Source: CAIXYX01 sp043806415
Lineage (GTDB): Archaea > Micrarchaeota > Micrarchaeia > Anstonellales > Anstonellaceae
DNA: 11,676 bases
Assembly: GCA_043806415.1 (NCBI GenBank)
Contig: JAZDHB010000059.1
Span: 1 to 11,676 of the forward strand
Direction: 5' to 3'
The notes under the pieces are model-generated. The model was not told where the DNA came from. It saw only the letters and a program-made list of their open reading frames with translations, and did not search any database. The number at the start of each line of letters is the position of its first letter. The first letter of the stretch is position 1. A program made the position numbers and the translations under genes. Below, piece after piece: positions 1 to 6,132 of this stretch.

Positions 1-804
1 GGCGGCCACGTAGCCGTCGGTGGAAGCGGCGAACACGTAGGCGCCGGACGGATCCGGCGAGGGGGAGGTCTTGAAATACGGGCCCAGCGCCACGCGCCAG
101 GCGAACGAGCGGTCGGCCTTGTAGGCGACGAGGTCGTTGCCGTCCATCACGTACACGCGCGCGCCGTCGGTCGCGACCGGCCCGCTCGCATTCGAGGGAA
201 GCTTGTTCTCCCATTGCACGATGCCCGACGAGTCGATGGCCACGAGGCGGTCGGAATAGGAGGCATAGACCATTTGGCCCGAGGCGGCCAGGCCTTGGAG
301 GGTGGTGTTCAGGTGGCAGGTGCGCGCGTCGGGCGCGCAGGCGTCGTCGGGAACGTAGCCCCAGGCCTTGACGCCGTTGCGCAAGGCGGTCAGGCGCCCG
401 TCCTCGCCGCCGAACACGGCCACCTGCGAGAGGGGGATGAGCACGGGCGGCACGTGGGCGGGCGAATTGAGGCGGAAGATGGAACTGGCCGAGCCGGCCG
501 CGATGTCCACGTTATAGACCGTCCCGTCCTGGGTGAGAAGGTAGGCGAAGGAAGCCGTCGGCAGGAGAGCGCCCACGACGGGCGAGGAGAAGCGCACGGG
601 CGAAGCCCATTTCATGCCGGCCATTGAGAAGGCCGAGAGAAGGAGAAGGGAAAAAATGAAAAGCGAGGCAAACGGGAAAAAGGAGAAGGGACGCTTGCAC
701 GCTCGCAAAAATGAATGCTCGCTCGCTTGTTCGGACCGTGGGGCAGGCATCCGGCCGGATTGGACATGAGCCCGCGCTGAATGCTCGCATGCTTGTTTGG
801 ACAT
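1..804 (-). CDS. Secreted or membrane-anchored PQQ-like beta-propeller protein (3' end outside window)
   Basis: Reading this strand from position 804 gives an open frame of 268 codons that runs off the left edge. Residues about 40-62 form a hydrophobic segment (core FIFSLLLLSAFSMAG) after a basic stretch, as in a signal peptide or anchor. The rest has repeats of the propeller-blade kind: LLTQDGTVYNVDIAAG, AVFGGEDGRLTAL, MVYASYSDRLVAIDSSG, RVYVMDGNDLVAYKAD and YVFAASTDGYVAA. These match the PQQ/WD-like blade pattern with a terminal [VL]xAxD-type strand. A close Cys pair (CAPDARTC) lies between two blades. The function is unknown; such proteins often act as extracytoplasmic binding or assembly scaffolds. 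The start is uncertain. ATG at 804 lies 1 nt after the L11 stop and includes an in-phase coding repeat. ATG at 750 and TTG at 708 (giving a more normal signal peptide, LRACKRPFSFF...) are alternatives. None has a clear Shine-Dalgarno site, and no TATA box is seen just upstream, so co-transcription with L11 is likely. Confidence 0.75.
   Translation of the reverse strand, partial: MSKQACEHSARAHVQSGRMPAPRSEQASEHSFLRACKRPFSFFPFASLFIFSLLLLSAFSMAGMKWASPVRFSSPVVGALLPTASFAYLLTQDGTVYNVDIAAGSASSIFRLNSPAHVPPVLIPLSQVAVFGGEDGRLTALRNGVKAWGYVPDDACAPDARTCHLNTTLQGLAASGQMVYASYSDRLVAIDSSGIVQWENKLPSNASGPVATDGARVYVMDGNDLVAYKADRSFAWRVALGPYFKTSPSPDPSGAYVFAASTDGYVAA
713..801. repeat. Imperfect 23-bp direct repeat, 66 bp apart
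   Basis: Positions 713-735 and 779-801 differ at 3 of 23 bases (shared core gaatgctcgc, then gcttgtt and gga). The period of 66 bp is exactly 22 codons. In the frame of the propeller gene the copies read SKQACEHS and SEQASEHS. The pair lies between the L11 stop and the signal-peptide-like segment. It may be a small internal duplication in a coding N-terminus or a noncoding leader repeat. Confidence 0.6.
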
Positions 805-805
805 T

Positions 806-1294
806 CTAAGACCCCAGTAAGGAGTCAAACTTCCCGGCTTTTAAATCCTTGCGCACCGCCCGCGGATCCTTGCCGTCCACGCTGACGCCCAAGGACAGGC
901 AGCTGCCCAGCACCTCGGACACGCCGGCCTTGAGGCTCTTGGTGAGCGACGAGCCTGATTTGGCCTTGGCCACCTTGATTACCTTGTCAAAGGAGAGGTC
1001 GCCCACGGTTTTGGGGTCGTCGGGACCGCCCTTCTTGCCTTTCTCGATGCCCAGCTCCTTCTTGACCATCTCGCCCGTGGTGGGCGAGCCGATCTCGAAG
1101 CGGTATTTCTTGGTCGCCTTGTCGATGAAGATCTTGACCGGGACCTTGATGCCCGAGAATTGGGCGGTCGGGCTGTTGAGGTCGGCGAGGACCTGGCCGA
1201 TGTTGATTCCCAACGGACCCATGGCGGGCCCCAGCGGCGGGCCGGGCGTGGCGCGGCCGCCCTCGATGATGGCGGATATTACGGATTCAGACAT
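806..1294 (-). CDS. rpl11: Large-subunit ribosomal protein L11 (uL11)
   Basis: This 162-residue protein has the usual archaeal L11 length. It opens with the N-terminal signature GGRATPGPPLGPAMGPLGIN, continues with VPVKIFIDKATKKYRFEIGSP, and ends with the RNA-binding C-terminal domain (DLSFDKVIKVAKAKSG...LGSCLSLGVSVDGKDPR). L11 binds the GTPase-associated region of 23S rRNA and takes part in factor binding on the ribosome. ATG at 1294 is chosen because an excellent Shine-Dalgarno site lies just upstream and because homology begins here; the open frame upstream to 1546 is not L11-like. No other ribosomal protein gene (such as L1 or L10) is adjacent in this window. The propeller gene follows after 1 nt, so the two may be co-transcribed. 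Confidence 0.97.
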   Translation of the reverse strand: MSESVISAIIEGGRATPGPPLGPAMGPLGINIGQVLADLNSPTAQFSGIKVPVKIFIDKATKKYRFEIGSPTTGEMVKKELGIEKGKKGGPDDPKTVGDLSFDKVIKVAKAKSGSSLTKSLKAGVSEVLGSCLSLGVSVDGKDPRAVRKDLKAGKFDSLLGS

Positions 1295-1299
1295 GCTAA

Positions 1300-1307
1300 A
1301 CCTCCTT
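1300..1307 (-). promoter_or_regulatory. Strong Shine-Dalgarno site of rpl11
   Basis: On the minus strand the sequence AAGGAGGT ends 5 nt before ATG 1294. It is complementary to the archaeal 16S rRNA 3' end and fixes the start of L11. Confidence 0.85.
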
Positions 1308-1338
1308 CTAAGAAGCGCGAAATGAGTTGGGGGTTGAA

Positions 1339-1348
1339 GATATAAAAG
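1339..1348. promoter_or_regulatory. TATA box of rpl11, possibly shared with the divergent reductase gene
   Basis: The minus strand reads CTTTTATATC here. A TATA box at this place predicts transcription starting near 1317, leaving a leader of about 25 nt that contains the Shine-Dalgarno site. Read on the plus strand the same bases give GATATAAAAG, which could serve the gene starting at 1488 with a leader of roughly 120 nt. The rest of the 1295-1487 interval shows no other convincing element. Confidence 0.55.
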
Positions 1349-1487
1349 CGTATCTGGGCAATAGAAAGAAGATAAATGGCGAATACGCACACGGAATGGA
1401 CGGATAAACCGACGATGGAGCGGCGGACCGGCCGGCCCGGAAGCGAGCCGATGGACCGAGGAGTTCGGACAAAGGCCGGTGATTTTG

Positions 1488-2753
1488 ATGGCCGATGAGA
1501 CTTTTGACGCGATTGTGGTGGGCGCGGGCCCGGCCGGCTCGTGCACGGCCAGCTACTTGGGGCGGGCAGGTGTGAAAACCCTTCTTCTGGACAAGGCGTT
1601 CTTCCCGCGCGACAAGACCTGCGGGGACGCGCTCTCGGGAAAATCCATGGTGGCCATCCGCGAGCTGGGCCTGGTCAAGGAGCTGGAGAAGATGCCGCAC
1701 GCGCGCATCAACGGCGTGCTCTTCTCCTCGCCGGCGGGCGAATCGTTCGGCGCGCCGTTCAAGGCGGACGACCCGAACCGCGAGGGCGGGGCGGGCTACT
1801 GCATGCGCCGCCAGCACAGCGATTTCCTTTTCTTCTCCTGCGCCAAGAGCACGCCGAACGTGACCGTGCGCCAGAAGGTGCAGGTCAACGAAGTGCTCTT
1901 CGAGGACGGCCGGGCGGTGGGCGTGAAGGGCCTGGACATGGCGGTCGATGGGCGGCCGGCCGTCGAATTCCGCGCGAAGGTGGTCGTGGGCTCGGACGGC
2001 ATGAACTCGGCCGTGGCCCGGGGCGTGCTCGGTGCGGACCGGGCGGCGCTCGACCCCAAGCATTCCTGCGACGCCCTGCGCGCCTACTACGGCGGGATCG
2101 AGGGCCTGAGCGACAAGATCGAGATCCACTTCCTGCCCTCGTGCATGCCCGGCTATTTCTGGATCTTCCCGCTCGAGAACGGCACGGCCAACGTGGGCAT
2201 CGGCATGCTCTCGGCCGAACTCAACGAGAAAATGAAGAAGAAAGGCATCAACCTCATCTGGATATTCAACCAGGCGATCGCCAATGAACCCCTGCTAAAA
2301 GAGCGGTTCAAGAATGCGAAGGCGCTCGGGCCGATCACCGGCTGGCGGCTTCCGTTCGGCTCCACCCGCCGACAGCTGGCCGGCGACGGGTGGGTGCTCA
2401 CCGGAGACGCCGCGTCGCTCGTGGACCCCTTCTCCGGCGAGGGAGTGGGCAATGCCACGCTCTCGGCGAGGCTGGCGGCGCGGGTGATCGCGGATGCGCT
2501 CAAAAGCGGGGACGTCTCGCGCGAATCGCTTTCGCGCTACGAGACCGCTCTCTGGGACGCGCTGGGGCCCGAGCTGGCCACCAGCTACCAGATGCAGCGC
2601 CTCGGCAAGGTCCACTGGATCGTCAACCGGGTGATGCACAAGGCGAACACCGATCCGGAGTTCGCCGATTTCGTGTCGGCCAGCCTCTCCAACGAGGAGG
2701 CGAAGAAGACGTTCGCCAGCCCGCTGTTCTATTTGAAGCTGCTGCTGCCCTAG
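1488..2753 (+). CDS. Geranylgeranyl reductase family FAD-dependent oxidoreductase
   Basis: The product has 421 residues, normal for the family. An N-terminal Rossmann FAD site (IVVGAGPAGS, residues 9-18) is followed by the family's PRDKTCGD motif (40-47), the substrate-side motif PGYFWIFP (221-228) and the second FAD-binding motif GDAASLVDPFSGEGVGNA (306-323). In archaea these enzymes saturate the geranylgeranyl chains of digeranylgeranylglycerophospholipids, making phytanyl membrane lipids; related enzymes act on menaquinone or on geranylgeranyl diphosphate, so the exact substrate is inferred. No transmembrane helix is evident, and membrane association would be peripheral. ATG 1488 is chosen because GGTGAT (1478-1483) lies 4 nt upstream; an in-frame GTG at 1479 overlaps that site. 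The gene is divergent from rpl11 and convergent with the HicB-like gene. I see no T-run just after its stop. Confidence 0.92.
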   Translation: MADETFDAIVVGAGPAGSCTASYLGRAGVKTLLLDKAFFPRDKTCGDALSGKSMVAIRELGLVKELEKMPHARINGVLFSSPAGESFGAPFKADDPNREGGAGYCMRRQHSDFLFFSCAKSTPNVTVRQKVQVNEVLFEDGRAVGVKGLDMAVDGRPAVEFRAKVVVGSDGMNSAVARGVLGADRAALDPKHSCDALRAYYGGIEGLSDKIEIHFLPSCMPGYFWIFPLENGTANVGIGMLSAELNEKMKKKGINLIWIFNQAIANEPLLKERFKNAKALGPITGWRLPFGSTRRQLAGDGWVLTGDAASLVDPFSGEGVGNATLSARLAARVIADALKSGDVSRESLSRYETALWDALGPELATSYQMQRLGKVHWIVNRVMHKANTDPEFADFVSASLSNEEAKKTFASPLFYLKLLLP

Positions 2754-2789
2754 GGAAAGGAAACTTGGGCAAAAGAAAATTGCGCTGCG

Positions 2790-2797
2790 AAAAAAAA
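2790..2797 (-). terminator. Oligo-T terminator after the HicB-like gene
   Basis: Eight consecutive A on the plus strand give T8 on the minus strand, about 20 nt after the HicB-like stop codon. Archaeal RNA polymerase terminates at such T-runs without needing a hairpin; no strong hairpin is visible here. Confidence 0.5.
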
Positions 2798-2816
2798 GGT
2801 TGCACCGCCCATATTA

Positions 2817-3035
2817 TTAAGCAGGGGAGGGGACATGCTCGCGCACCTCGAAGGTTGTCATCAGCGGACGGAAGGAGGCTTTGGACGGGAATTCCTCGAG
2901 GTATAATTCGGTGGCCTCCTTGAGATTGGAGAGCGCTTCCTCGATGCTCCTGCCCTGGCTGGTGGTGCCGATCTCGGGGCATTTCGCCACATACATGTCC
3001 TCGTCCTTTTGGATGATGGCGCTGTAAGTTCTCAT
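2817..3035 (-). CDS. HicB-like protein (solitary, single domain)
   Basis: This 72-residue protein has the HicB partial RNase H-like fold: a beta-strand start MRTYSAIIQKDEDMYVAKCPEIG, then TSQGRSIEEALSNLKEATELYLEE, the pattern of the type II antitoxin HicB and its many stand-alone relatives. The C-terminus is short and lacks the ribbon-helix-helix or HTH DNA-binding domain of full antitoxins. No HicA-type toxin gene (about 60-80 residues with a catalytic His) is visible on either side, so a toxin-antitoxin role is not supported here. ATG 3035 is chosen because homology begins there and a TATA-like box lies 26 bp upstream, implying a leaderless mRNA. The open frame extends upstream to 3125, but that part is not HicB-like. 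Confidence 0.85.
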   Translation of the reverse strand: MRTYSAIIQKDEDMYVAKCPEIGTTSQGRSIEEALSNLKEATELYLEEFPSKASFRPLMTTFEVREHVPSPA

Positions 3036-3056
3036 GGAATGGGTTGGGCGACTGGA

Positions 3057-3065
3057 GAATATAAG
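3057..3065 (-). promoter_or_regulatory. TATA box of the HicB-like gene
   Basis: The minus strand reads CTTATATTC, centred near 3061 and 26 bp before ATG 3035. That spacing predicts transcription starting at or next to the start codon. Confidence 0.6.
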
Positions 3066-3107
3066 ACTTTGGCCCTGTCGGCTTTTAGGCCGTTGGATTA
3101 ATCCCGA

Positions 3108-3144
3108 AAAACAAAGAAAGAACAAACAGGCGGCCCGGGCCGCC
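3108..3144 (-). terminator. Hairpin plus T-rich tract after the TPR gene
   Basis: A perfect 16-bp palindrome (ggcggcccgggccgcc, 3129-3144) is followed on the minus strand by a T-rich stretch (3108-3125). It lies about 57 nt after the TPR stop. A second small stem, ccgcc-cga-ggcgg, adjoins it at 3143-3155. The stem resembles the hairpin at 8557-8580. Confidence 0.6.
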
Positions 3145-3200
3145 CCGCCCGAGGCGGCTGCGTATCGTTTTCTTGTTGTCGTTTTTTTTGGCGATGGCCT

Positions 3201-3734
3201 TTAGGCCTTGATGGCGCCCAGCATTTTCGAGATCATCGACTTGGTCGGCGCGTCCACGGCGGGGCTCGTGGCGATGAACTGGTCGCTGAAATGGGAGAGG
3301 AGCGAGCGCGTGACGCCCGGATCGAGGGCCATGGCCGCCTGAAGACAGACGCGGGCCTCGGCGCCCTGGCCCAGGATGACGTGCAGGATGCACAGGGCGG
3401 CCAGCGGCTGGACGTTATCGGGCTGCACCTCCTTGACGTAATCCAGATACGCCTTGGCTTCGTCGTAGCGGCGCAGGGCGATGAGCGTGTAGCCGATGGC
3501 CAGCCACACCTCGGGCACGTCGGACTTGATGGAGGCGGATTTGGAAAGGGCCGAGAGGGCCTCGTCGTACTGGCCGGAGAGGTATTTGGTCTTGCCGGAC
3601 AGGTACCAGACGATGGCGTCGGCCGGGTCCGCTTCGACCAGCTCGTCGGACGTTTCGCGGGCCTTGTCCATCTTCTTGGCCTTGATGTATCCGGCCGTCT
3701 TGGCGATGAGCTGATCTTCGAATTCGGAAGTCAT
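3201..3734 (-). CDS. Tetratricopeptide (TPR) repeat protein
   Basis: This 177-residue protein is all-helical in character, with about three to four TPR units. Examples are AIVWYLSGKTKYLSGQYDEALSALSKSASI (about 40-69), PEVWLAIGYTLIALRRYDEAKAYLDYVKEV (74-103) and a degenerate unit, PLAALCILHVILGQGAEARVCLQAAMALDP (110-139). The W-x-x-x-G-x and Y-D-E-A positions typical of TPRs are plain. There is no signal peptide or membrane helix, so it is likely a cytosolic scaffold for protein contacts; the partner is unknown. ATG 3734 is chosen because a TATA-like box lies 26 bp upstream and no Shine-Dalgarno site is present, pointing to a leaderless mRNA; the upstream extension to 3800 reads as noncoding. 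It diverges from the small gene at 3785. Confidence 0.87.
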   Translation of the reverse strand: MTSEFEDQLIAKTAGYIKAKKMDKARETSDELVEADPADAIVWYLSGKTKYLSGQYDEALSALSKSASIKSDVPEVWLAIGYTLIALRRYDEAKAYLDYVKEVQPDNVQPLAALCILHVILGQGAEARVCLQAAMALDPGVTRSLLSHFSDQFIATSPAVDAPTKSMISKMLGAIKA

Positions 3735-3756
3735 GGAAAGGAAACCGAGCCAAGGG

Positions 3757-3763
3757 TTAAAAT
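3757..3763. promoter_or_regulatory. Single A/T element midway between two divergent start codons
   Basis: The element reads ttaaaat on the plus strand and attttaa on the minus strand, centred at 3760. The TPR start (3734, minus) and the small gene start (3785, plus) lie 26 and 25 bp away. Either or both genes could use it as TATA box; the interval between the two genes is only 50 bp. Confidence 0.5.
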
Positions 3764-3784
3764 GCTTGTGCGGGAGGGAAATGC

Positions 3785-4006
3785 ATGGCAGTCGGAGCAC
3801 AGGTCCAACGCAGCGCCCCGCAGGCGCCGGTCTCGGCCCCCTTGAGCGAGAAGGCGGTTTCGGACTTCATGCAGCTCAAGAAGAGCCTCTCGAACATCAC
3901 CTCCTGGGAGCTGGCGCTCGGCGGGCCGGAGGAGATATTGCCGATGTTCTTCTCCGAGGCCGGGAACGGGGAGCAGGCGCAGGTTTTCGCATCGATTTTG
4001 AGATGA
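3785..4006 (+). CDS. Small protein of unknown function, 73 residues
   Basis: I do not recognise a family. The protein starts with a flexible Ala/Pro/Gln-rich stretch (about residues 1-20) and continues with an amphipathic, probably helical part, LSEKAVSDFMQLKKSLSNITSWELAL, then GGPEEILPMFFSEAG. There is no membrane helix or Cys motif. It is likely real rather than a shadow: the residue mix is protein-like, a GGAGG Shine-Dalgarno site (3773-3777) lies 7 nt before the ATG, an A/T element lies 25 bp upstream, and a strong hairpin with T-runs follows the stop. Competing frames over the same span are Arg- and Gly-rich. It diverges from the TPR gene, and a functional link to it is only a guess. Confidence 0.6.
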   Translation: MAVGAQVQRSAPQAPVSAPLSEKAVSDFMQLKKSLSNITSWELALGGPEEILPMFFSEAGNGEQAQVFASILR

Positions 4007-4054
4007 GAGATTAAACAATCACCAGTGAGGCGGCTCGGGCCCGCGAAGGCCAAG

Positions 4055-4108
4055 GGCCGCCCGGGCGGCCTTCGAAAAAACGATTTTTCCGGGTTGTTTT
4101 CTTTTTTC
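4055..4108. terminator. Bidirectional hairpin terminator between convergent genes
   Basis: A perfect 16-bp palindrome, ggccgcccgggcggcc (4055-4070), is followed on the plus strand by T-runs at 4083-4088 and 4097-4108. On the minus strand a T6 run (4075-4080) lies just before the palindrome and A-rich tracts precede it, so the unit can serve both the small gene ending at 4006 and the platform gene ending at 4137. Upstream, 4029-4041 repeats part of the window's other terminator stems in inverted orientation. Confidence 0.6.
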
Positions 4109-4136
4109 GTTCTTGCGCCGTGTTTTTCATTTCCCC

Positions 4137-5177
4137 TCACGTGAAGAACGCCCCGAGGAAGCCGGCCAGCACGACGTTCACCGCCGTATAGACGGTGTAG
4201 GCCAGGATGAAGAGCGGGATGGAATATTTCACCCCGTAGAGGATCTTGCCTTCCATGAGCACCCCCAGGAACATGCTCACGAAGAGCGTGGTGGCCGCGA
4301 TGATGACGCCCGCCATGCTGCCCACGAATTCCGGCGAGAGGCTCAAGGTGGGCGAGAGCATGCCGCTCATGCCCTTCATCGCGTTCGGGTCCACCATAGT
4401 GGACATGCGCGAGAAGATGTGCAAAAATTCGGTGGAGATGCCCAAAAGGACGGGCAGGCCGCCCACGAGGATGAAGATTAGGAAGATGGTGTAGGTGCGC
4501 GTGGAGAGCACGGTCTCCTTGCGGATCTCATCCAGCTCCCGGATCTCGTCGGCGGCCGTCTCCAGGAGGCTGGCCAGCTTGCCGCCCGATCGCAGGCCGT
4601 TCTCGAAGAAGGCGATGGTGCGCCTCAGGATGGGCGAGTCGATGTGGTCGGTGAGCATGGTGAGCGCCTCGGTGAAGGATTCGCTCCCCATGGAATGGCT
4701 GGCGATGTTCTTGACCTCGACCTCGAGGGGCCCGAATTCCGGGCGCGCGGCCGACTGGAAGGCCGAGAAGGGCGTGAGGCCGGCGTGCATGTGCGCGGCC
4801 ACCATGAGCATGAAGTCCGGCAGCACGTCCTCGACGCGCCGGGTGCGGTCGTGCACGAGGTAGTAGAGGTGGAAATAGACCAGGCCCAGCACGGCGGCGA
4901 ACGCCGCCCCGGCGCAGAGCAGCATGTAGCCGAACATGAAGGGGAGGTTGAACTTGGGAGGGGCCCCGAACCCCAGATCGTTTCCGCTGATCTGGGAATA
5001 GAGGGGCGGCAGGATGGCAAACAGCAGGGCCACGCCGGAGGCCAGCAGCAGGCGCGAGCCCAGCCACAGCTCCGGGGACTGGCTGATGCCGGCATAGGTG
5101 AGCAGGCGGGCCACGGTGGTGTCCTGCGTGCGCGGGATGGTCGAGACGAATTTCCGGCGGATGGTGATTCGGGACAT
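4137..5177 (-). CDS. tadC: TadC/GspF-like type IV pilus platform protein (second of the pair)
   Basis: The protein has 346 residues and the layout of a type II secretion system F-domain protein. Transmembrane segments lie at about 41-61 and 80-107, then a cytoplasmic domain (about 115-220: VEDVLPDFMLMVAAHMHAGLTPFSAFQ... SPILRRTIAFFENGLRSGGKLASLLETAADEIREL), then three more helices at about 228-248, 284-308 and 319-345. Such proteins form the inner-membrane platform that the secretion ATPase drives during assembly of type IV-like pili. The gene is third in the ATPase operon, 63 nt after the first platform gene, and the ATG at 5177 is the natural start. A TATA-like sequence at 5206-5213 could give extra internal transcription. 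I use tadC as a family label only. Confidence 0.88.
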   Translation of the reverse strand: MSRITIRRKFVSTIPRTQDTTVARLLTYAGISQSPELWLGSRLLLASGVALLFAILPPLYSQISGNDLGFGAPPKFNLPFMFGYMLLCAGAAFAAVLGLVYFHLYYLVHDRTRRVEDVLPDFMLMVAAHMHAGLTPFSAFQSAARPEFGPLEVEVKNIASHSMGSESFTEALTMLTDHIDSPILRRTIAFFENGLRSGGKLASLLETAADEIRELDEIRKETVLSTRTYTIFLIFILVGGLPVLLGISTEFLHIFSRMSTMVDPNAMKGMSGMLSPTLSLSPEFVGSMAGVIIAATTLFVSMFLGVLMEGKILYGVKYSIPLFILAYTVYTAVNVVLAGFLGAFFT

Positions 5178-5205
5178 GCGCTCACTCGTTTCCGTCCATG
5201 GGACG

Positions 5206-5213
5206 TATATTCT
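5206..5213 (-). promoter_or_regulatory. Possible internal promoter before the second platform gene
   Basis: The minus strand reads GAATATAC, roughly 30 bp before ATG 5177. It would predict a start a few nt before the codon. It overlaps one copy of a 17-bp-spaced repeat, so the A/T content may have another cause. Confidence 0.3.
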
Positions 5214-5250
5214 TCATGCCTGTTTATTCTTCGCACCGATTTATTCTTCG
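5208..5250 (-). repeat. Three GAAGAATA motifs at exact 17-bp spacing
   Basis: The minus strand carries GAAGAATA at 5242-5249, 5225-5232 and 5208-5215. The first copy encodes the last residues and stop of the upstream platform gene (Glu-Glu-stop). The other two lie in the 63-nt gap before the next gene. The bases between the motifs are not conserved. Confidence 0.6.
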
Positions 5251-6131
5251 TACATCTTGGGCCTTCGGATATACACGTAGCCGATGATCATGATCTGGAG
5301 GACGAATCCGGCCACCACCAGGGCCATGTAGATTTCGGGGGTCACGCCCAGCATGCCGAACACCGAGAAGATCACCAGCACGGTGGTGCCCACGGTGGGC
5401 ATCACCGCGGCCACGAGCAGGTAGATGAGCACGATGAAGTTGAGCTCGGCCGTGTACGCCTTGTTGAGGCGCAGCTGGTAGTCCACCAGCAGCTTGATGA
5501 CCCCCTTGAGGGCCGTGGTGAGATTGGAGCCCGAGCGCATCGCGGTGATGAGCTGCCAGGACATCTTGTTGAGGTATTTGCTCTGGTTGCGGATCGCCAT
5601 GTTCTCGAGGGCCGTGGTGAGCGCCGTGCCCGATCGGGCCTCCGAGACGGTCCGCTTGAACTCAACCGACACCGGGCCGTAGTCGCCCTCGGCGATATTG
5701 GACATGACGTTGAAGAGCGGGATGCCCGAGCTGGTCTGGATGAGCATGTCGCGGCAGGCGAAGAGGAGCCCCCGGTCGATCTCGGAGGCGACGGACTTGG
5801 CCAGGATGGCTGGGTATTTGAGATGGATCAGGAGCATGACGAGCGTCCCGAGCATGAAGCCCAGGAAGGGGAGCAGGACGACCACGGGGACGGGAAGGGA
5901 GGTGCCCTTGGCGAGCGCCAGTAGCAGCCCGCCGACCAGCAGGCCCCAGATGAGCGAGGAGAAGATGGAGCCGGCCGCATAGGCCTCGGCCGACAGGTCG
6001 ATGGCCGCGTTGCGCATGTCGTAATGCAGGCCGGGGTAGACGACAAGAATCCGGTTGGAGAGGCCGCGGAAGCGGGCGCCCAGCTTCTGGCAGAGCGGAT
6101 AGGGGATGAGCAGGATCAGGACCTTGGACAT
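5241..6131 (-). CDS. TadB/TadC-like type IV pilus platform protein (first of the pair)
   Basis: The protein has 296 residues with one type II secretion system F domain. After a short N-terminal region come two membrane segments (about 57-75 and 80-104). The cytoplasmic helical domain follows (about 110-225), with typical stretches LLFACRDMLIQTSSGIPLFNVMSNIAEG and MSWQLITAMRSGSNLTTALKGVI. Two or three more helices lie at about 230-258 and 266-287. It should pair with the next gene's product as the membrane platform, as TadB and TadC do in bacteria; many archaea instead have one long FlaJ-type protein with both halves. ATG 6131 is 1 nt after the ATPase stop, which implies translational coupling. 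A G-rich run upstream (GGGGGG) is the only candidate ribosome site. Confidence 0.88.
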   Translation of the reverse strand: MSKVLILLIPYPLCQKLGARFRGLSNRILVVYPGLHYDMRNAAIDLSAEAYAAGSIFSSLIWGLLVGGLLLALAKGTSLPVPVVVLLPFLGFMLGTLVMLLIHLKYPAILAKSVASEIDRGLLFACRDMLIQTSSGIPLFNVMSNIAEGDYGPVSVEFKRTVSEARSGTALTTALENMAIRNQSKYLNKMSWQLITAMRSGSNLTTALKGVIKLLVDYQLRLNKAYTAELNFIVLIYLLVAAVMPTVGTTVLVIFSVFGMLGVTPEIYMALVVAGFVLQIMIIGYVYIRRPKMYEE

Positions 6132-6132
6132 C

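Noticed and set aside
849..1325. 158-codon plus-strand frame opposite rpl11
   Set aside because: It is antisense to a certain ribosomal protein gene and has no support of its own.
1308..2129. 273-codon minus-strand frame opposite the geranylgeranyl reductase
   Set aside because: It is Ala/Arg/His-rich with no recognisable motif, while the plus-strand frame carries all FAD and family motifs.
3160..3190. T8 run on the plus strand (3182-3189) as a terminator for an upstream plus-strand gene
   Set aside because: The nearest plus-strand gene ends at 2753, over 400 bp away and beyond the convergent HicB-like gene. The run lies just after the TPR stop, where it reads as A-rich on the gene's own strand.
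2754..3200. HicA toxin gene next to the HicB-like gene
   Set aside because: The flanks (2754-2816 and 3036-3200) hold no frame of HicA length or character on either strand.
4644..5924. 426-codon open frame on the plus strand across both platform genes
   Set aside because: It is His/Glu/Gly-rich low-complexity shadow sequence running through two well-supported minus-strand genes.
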